From positions 1 to 64,000 of the forward strand of contig JABCTV010000002.1 in NCBI GenBank assembly GCA_018238205.1: a stretch of 64,000 bases of DNA. Reading direction: 5' to 3'. A program made the position numbers and the translations under genes. Every line of letters begins with the position of its first letter. The first letter of the stretch is position 1. Below are positions 63,135 through 64,000 of the stretch, in pieces. Source of the stretch: Candidatus Thorarchaeota archaeon (GTDB lineage Archaea; Asgardarchaeota; Thorarchaeia; Thorarchaeales; Thorarchaeaceae). The notes beneath the pieces are model-generated. The model did no database searches. It saw nothing but the letters and a program-made list of their open reading frames with translations, and had not been told where the DNA came from.

Positions 63135-63385
63135 GGTGGTTGCCTCGAATAGAATATGATATCCGTTGTAGTATAAGGCCGTTACTGTAGAGGGCTACTG
63201 CTCAAATAAGAAATAGTTGGCCTCATAGTGAGGCCAGAAAAAAGAACAAATTGGGGGTGGATGCGGCATTTCTTAACGAATTCTCACTTAAGTTCCTCCA
63301 AATACTTCATCTTCAAGATAATATAGATATGATACCTTATTAGCTCCTATCTCGGAAGTATCGAGCTAGAATCTTCAAGAATGAG
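63135..63385. other. Non-coding stretch with a 7-bp hairpin
   Basis: No reading frame or tRNA here. A perfect GGCCTCA/TGAGGCC hairpin with a 3-base loop at 63219-63235 is followed by AGAAAAAAG. Read on the minus strand the hairpin is preceded, not followed, by the T-run, so it would fit plus-strand structure poorly as a terminator. Possibly part of a small RNA or a leftover. Confidence 0.3.
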
Positions 63386-63462
63386 TGGTGGGCCCGGGGA
63401 GATTTGGACTCCCGACCGACAGGTTATGAGCCTGCTGCTCTACCAAGCTGAGCTACGGGCCC
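63386..63462 (-). tRNA. tRNA with CAT anticodon, probably Ile2 (or elongator Met)
   Basis: 77 nt without intron: acceptor GGGCCCG/CGGGCCC, D-arm GCTC/GAGC, anticodon stem GCAGG/CCTGT with loop CTCATAA (anticodon CAT, plus-strand 63426-63428), T-stem GGGAG/CTCCC, A73, encoded CCA. The GGGCCCG acceptor with A73 is usual for archaeal isoleucine tRNAs, so C34 may be modified by TiaS to agmatidine and read AUA. An elongator Met cannot be excluded. Confidence 0.88.
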
Positions 63463-63500
63463 TTGAAGGTGCTTGGCAAGGCATGTCCGTTTACTTTGAG

Positions 63501-63513
63501 ATATTAACGTTGC
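63501..63513 (-). promoter_or_regulatory. tRNA promoter element shared with tRNA-Asn
   Basis: GCAACGTTAATAT on the minus strand, 39 bases before the tRNA with anticodon CAT; same as at 61727. Confidence 0.45.
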
Positions 63514-63561
63514 GAATGTAGGCTAGTATCTATGAGACCGTTAGTGCATTCGATAGATAGT

Positions 63562-63598
63562 ATTTTGCTAGCTTAGAATTACAAAGAATTAGCAAAAT
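63562..63598. repeat. 9-bp inverted repeat upstream of the thioredoxin-like gene
   Basis: ATTTTGCTA and TAGCAAAAT, perfect arms separated by 19 bases. Could be an operator or a processing hairpin; no known family. Confidence 0.35.
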
Positions 63599-63678
63599 CA
63601 ATGATTTTCAAACTCAATATTTCTCCGACTTTAAATGCCTGCAACAAAACAACGAGAAAACTTGAACGAGTTGTACGT

Positions 63679-64000
63679 ATGATTCTGTTATTCACCTCTG
63701 ATCATTGTGTATGGTGCGACGTACTCAAGACTATGTTAGATGAGGAATCAAAGGAGCTTGGACTACATCAATCAGTATTCGAAGTCAATGTGGACAAACA
63801 TCATCACATTGCAGAAGCGTACAATATTCTCGTAGTTCCCACACTCGTATCAGGGATGCAGAAGATATCGGGAGTCCCCACGTCATCCGATTTGAGGTCG
63901 TTTATTCTCCAGCTAAATGCTGGATTACGGTCTCGTTTAAGGAAAGATGCACCAAGCTCAGTTCTTCGTGAGGCTAGAAAACTTCAGAGTTCCAAGGTTA
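63679..64000 (+). CDS. Thioredoxin-like protein, cut by window edge
   Basis: About 107 residues from ATG 63679 (MILLFTSDHCVWCDVLK), open at the right edge. The CVWC pair follows the first beta strand as in thioredoxin/glutaredoxin folds, and VVPTLV holds the cis-proline. After about residue 75 the chain continues into a basic helical region (RSRLRKDAPSS), so it may be a larger fusion. Redox role inferred from CxxC. Confidence 0.7.
   Translation, partial: MILLFTSDHCVWCDVLKTMLDEESKELGLHQSVFEVNVDKHHHIAEAYNILVVPTLVSGMQKISGVPTSSDLRSFILQLNAGLRSRLRKDAPSSVLREARKLQSSKV

Overview
The window is a 64 kb piece of archaeal chromosome, AT-rich by eye and densely coded on both strands. PolD large subunit, RadB, CDP-archaeol synthase, MptE, CTP-type riboflavin kinase, archaeal ProS, aIF2-alpha, S27e, L44e, Nop10, Sec61-beta and intron-rich tRNAs fix the domain. 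An Elf1 transcription elongation factor, an OSTC/DC2-like oligosaccharyltransferase subunit and a possible PAC3/PAC4-type proteasome chaperone are eukaryote-like and point to an Asgard lineage. Thorarchaeia-like is my guess, from memory and not from any search.

Layout. 1-6 kb: a truncated Lhr helicase with two small upstream partners, Elf1, a winged-helix protein with a SufS-type cysteine desulfurase, and a multi-OB RPA. 6-18 kb: replication, repair and membrane-lipid genes (PolD2, CBS protein, CarS, RadB, a RuvC-fold protein, an XPD-like helicase, topoisomerase IA). 17.8-24.4 kb: OSTC-like protein, MptE/FolP (pterin synthesis), GcvT/GcvH (glycine cleavage) and AglB. 24.5-28.6 kb: a translation and secretion block (Nop10, aIF2-alpha, S27e, L44e, Sec61-beta), a MazG-like enzyme, GlyA and TrmO. 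GlyA, GcvT/H and the pterin genes together form a one-carbon theme.

28.6-36.4 kb is the accessory region and the most unusual part. A tRNA-Lys(CTT) gene with three introns, one of them inside the T-loop, is followed by three same-orientation copies of a tRNA-Lys 3' end (T-loop through CCA). They cut the DNA into three short segments, each with one gene: a secreted propeller protein, a CAAX protease and a nitronate monooxygenase. This looks like a fossil tandem array of integrations at the tRNA gene. The scars carry an uninterrupted T-loop, whereas the resident gene now has an intron exactly there. Just beyond lies a secreted linalool-dehydratase/isomerase-like protein coupled to an ECF-S-like membrane protein.

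36.4-52 kb: a divergent Fur/PerR-peroxiredoxin pair with dyad operators, a glycosyltransferase, wybutosine-pathway genes (Trm5, TYW1), PCMT, RibK, a translin, a B12-radical SAM protein, a proteasome beta subunit whose catalytic Thr1 position is Ala, a Nog1-like GTPase, RtcA, NMN adenylyltransferase and ProS. A lone tnpB (IS1341-type) follows at 51.3-52.6 kb.

52.6-64 kb: a D-2-hydroxyacid dehydrogenase, a CDF transporter, an HhH-MutS fusion protein with a phosphodiesterase, several unrecognised exported or membrane proteins, a second three-intron tRNA (Asn-GTT), a ZIP transporter, a tRNA with anticodon CAT (probably Ile2) and a truncated thioredoxin-like gene. No rRNA, CRISPR array or intein was seen.
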